The position numbers and the translations under genes were made by a program. This document shows positions 13,207 to 13,906 of a stretch of DNA of 13,906 bases, piece by piece. Under the pieces are notes generated by a model. The model had not been told where the DNA came from. It ran no database searches and saw nothing but the letters and a program-made list of their open reading frames with translations. Every line of letters starts with the position of its first letter. Position 1 is the stretch's first letter. The DNA is from Proteobacteria bacterium UBA4656 (GTDB lineage Bacteria > Pseudomonadota > Gammaproteobacteria > Xanthomonadales > Ahniellaceae): contig DHLY01000154.1 in the NCBI GenBank assembly GCA_002405525.1, positions 1 to 13,906 of the forward strand, read 5' to 3'.

Positions 13207-13887
13207 ATGCGAGAAGACGGCCACACGATCCTGCTCCACCCCGTGGACGGCCACGCCACCGGCGCCTGGATCGAGCGACCGCGTGGAGCTCCGCGCGGCG
13301 GTGTGGTAGTCGTGCAGGAGATTTTCGGCGTCAATTCGCACATCCGTTCGGTGGTGGCGCGCTTCGCGGACGACGGGTTTCTCGCGGTCGCGCCGCGCCT
13401 GCTCGACCGCGTGGCGCCTGAGACCGAACTGGGCTATGACGACGCAGGCATCGCACGCGGCCGCGAACTGGTGGCGCTGCTCGGCTTCGACGCCGCCCTG
13501 CGCGACATCCGGGCGGCCGCCGACTGGCTGGTCGCTCAGGAACTGGCCGCCGGCGTCGTCGGCTTCTGCTGGGGCGGCACTGCGGCACTGCTGGCTGCGA
13601 CCCGACTCGGCATCCCGGCCGTGTCGTACTACGGCGGGCGCAGCATGGCGTTCCTGCACGAGCGTCCGCAGGCGCCGCTGCTGCTGCACTACGGGGTGCG
13701 CGACCCGCTGATCCTGCCCGGCGACGTGGCCGCGCAGCGCGCCGCCTTTCCGAAGGCCGAAGTCCACGTCCATGCCGCCGGCCACGGCTTCAACTGCGAC
13801 CAGCGCGCCGACTTCGACGCGGCAGCCAGCGCCGCGGCGTGGCAACAGACCCTCGCCTTCCTTCACCGCCACCTCGTGTCCACGTAG
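13207..13887 (+). CDS. Dienelactone hydrolase family protein (alpha/beta hydrolase)
   Basis: Dienelactone hydrolases open lactone rings using a Cys-Asp-His triad; many homologues act on other esters or have unknown substrates. The 226-residue product is of family size and shows the oxyanion-side VVVVQEIFGVNSHIR with E38. The nucleophile elbow GFCWGG holds C121, followed by D166 in YGVRDPLI and H193 in AAGHGFNCD. The full triad suggests an active enzyme. ATG 13207 is chosen because MREDGHTILL matches the usual short N-terminus. GGAGGA at 13181-13186 is too far upstream to be its ribosome binding site, so initiation looks weak. A GTG at 13150 would add 19 poor residues. There is no catabolic neighbour, so a chlorocatechol pathway role is not supported. 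The last 19 bp of the window after its stop show nothing. Confidence 0.92.
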   Translation: MREDGHTILLHPVDGHATGAWIERPRGAPRGGVVVVQEIFGVNSHIRSVVARFADDGFLAVAPRLLDRVAPETELGYDDAGIARGRELVALLGFDAALRDIRAAADWLVAQELAAGVVGFCWGGTAALLAATRLGIPAVSYYGGRSMAFLHERPQAPLLLHYGVRDPLILPGDVAAQRAAFPKAEVHVHAAGHGFNCDQRADFDAAASAAAWQQTLAFLHRHLVST

Positions 13888-13906
13888 ATGCTATGCGGGC
13901 CGTCCG

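Noticed and set aside
11412..13343. Minus-strand open frame of 643 codons overlapping rimO in another frame
   Set aside because: The translation is Arg/Ala/Gly/Pro-rich low-complexity sequence typical of a shifted frame of a GC-rich gene, and rimO is certain in the other frame.
1..13906. CRISPR array, tRNA or rRNA genes, insertion sequences, prophage or toxin-antitoxin genes
   Set aside because: No regularly spaced repeats, cloverleaf-like or rRNA sequence, transposase motif or small paired ORFs with suitable signals were seen on either strand.

Overview
The window is high-GC, gene-dense DNA from a polarly flagellated proteobacterium. The gene order flhA-flhF-flhG-fliA-cheY-cheZ-cheA, the presence of CheZ (mainly beta- and gammaproteobacterial), the GC-rich codon use and the RimO, DUF3025 and lipoprotein neighbours point to a gammaproteobacterium, most likely of the Xanthomonadales/Lysobacterales type. 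The genus is inferred only.

Left part (1-8035): the distal end of a flagellar/chemotaxis locus. It holds the 3' end of flhA (export gate), flhF and flhG (GTPase/ATPase pair setting flagellar number and place), fliA (sigma-28), cheY and cheZ (the response regulator and its phosphatase), and cheA (the histidine kinase). The genes are packed with short gaps or 4-nt overlaps. Two near-identical sigma-28 promoters (TCAAG...N11...GCCGATAC) precede cheY and cheA, so FliA, encoded just upstream, probably switches on the late chemotaxis genes. The cheA promoter lies so close to the ATG that its message should be leaderless or nearly so. A gene for a small BLUF blue-light flavoprotein is inserted on the opposite strand between cheZ and cheA. 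It is the most unusual gene in the window and suggests light input into motility or chemotaxis. CheA carries an almost exact internal duplication of a short acidic motif where the P2 domain would normally lie. No cheB, cheW or motor gene follows cheA here.

Right part (8036-13906): housekeeping or accessory genes with no evident link to motility. They are a secreted, probably lipid-anchored M28 zinc peptidase (+); a small unknown lipoprotein (-), converging on the peptidase across a 12-bp GC hairpin; a DUF3025 protein (-); rimO (-), the ribosomal protein uS12 methylthiotransferase; and a dienelactone hydrolase family enzyme (+), divergent from rimO with overlapping -10 boxes. The 288-bp gap between the DUF3025 gene and rimO holds a GTAG-headed REP-like palindrome nested in a larger inverted repeat.

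No tRNA, rRNA, CRISPR array, insertion sequence or phage gene was seen. The BLUF gene in the chemotaxis operon, with the leaderless sigma-28-driven cheA, is the best candidate for something undescribed.
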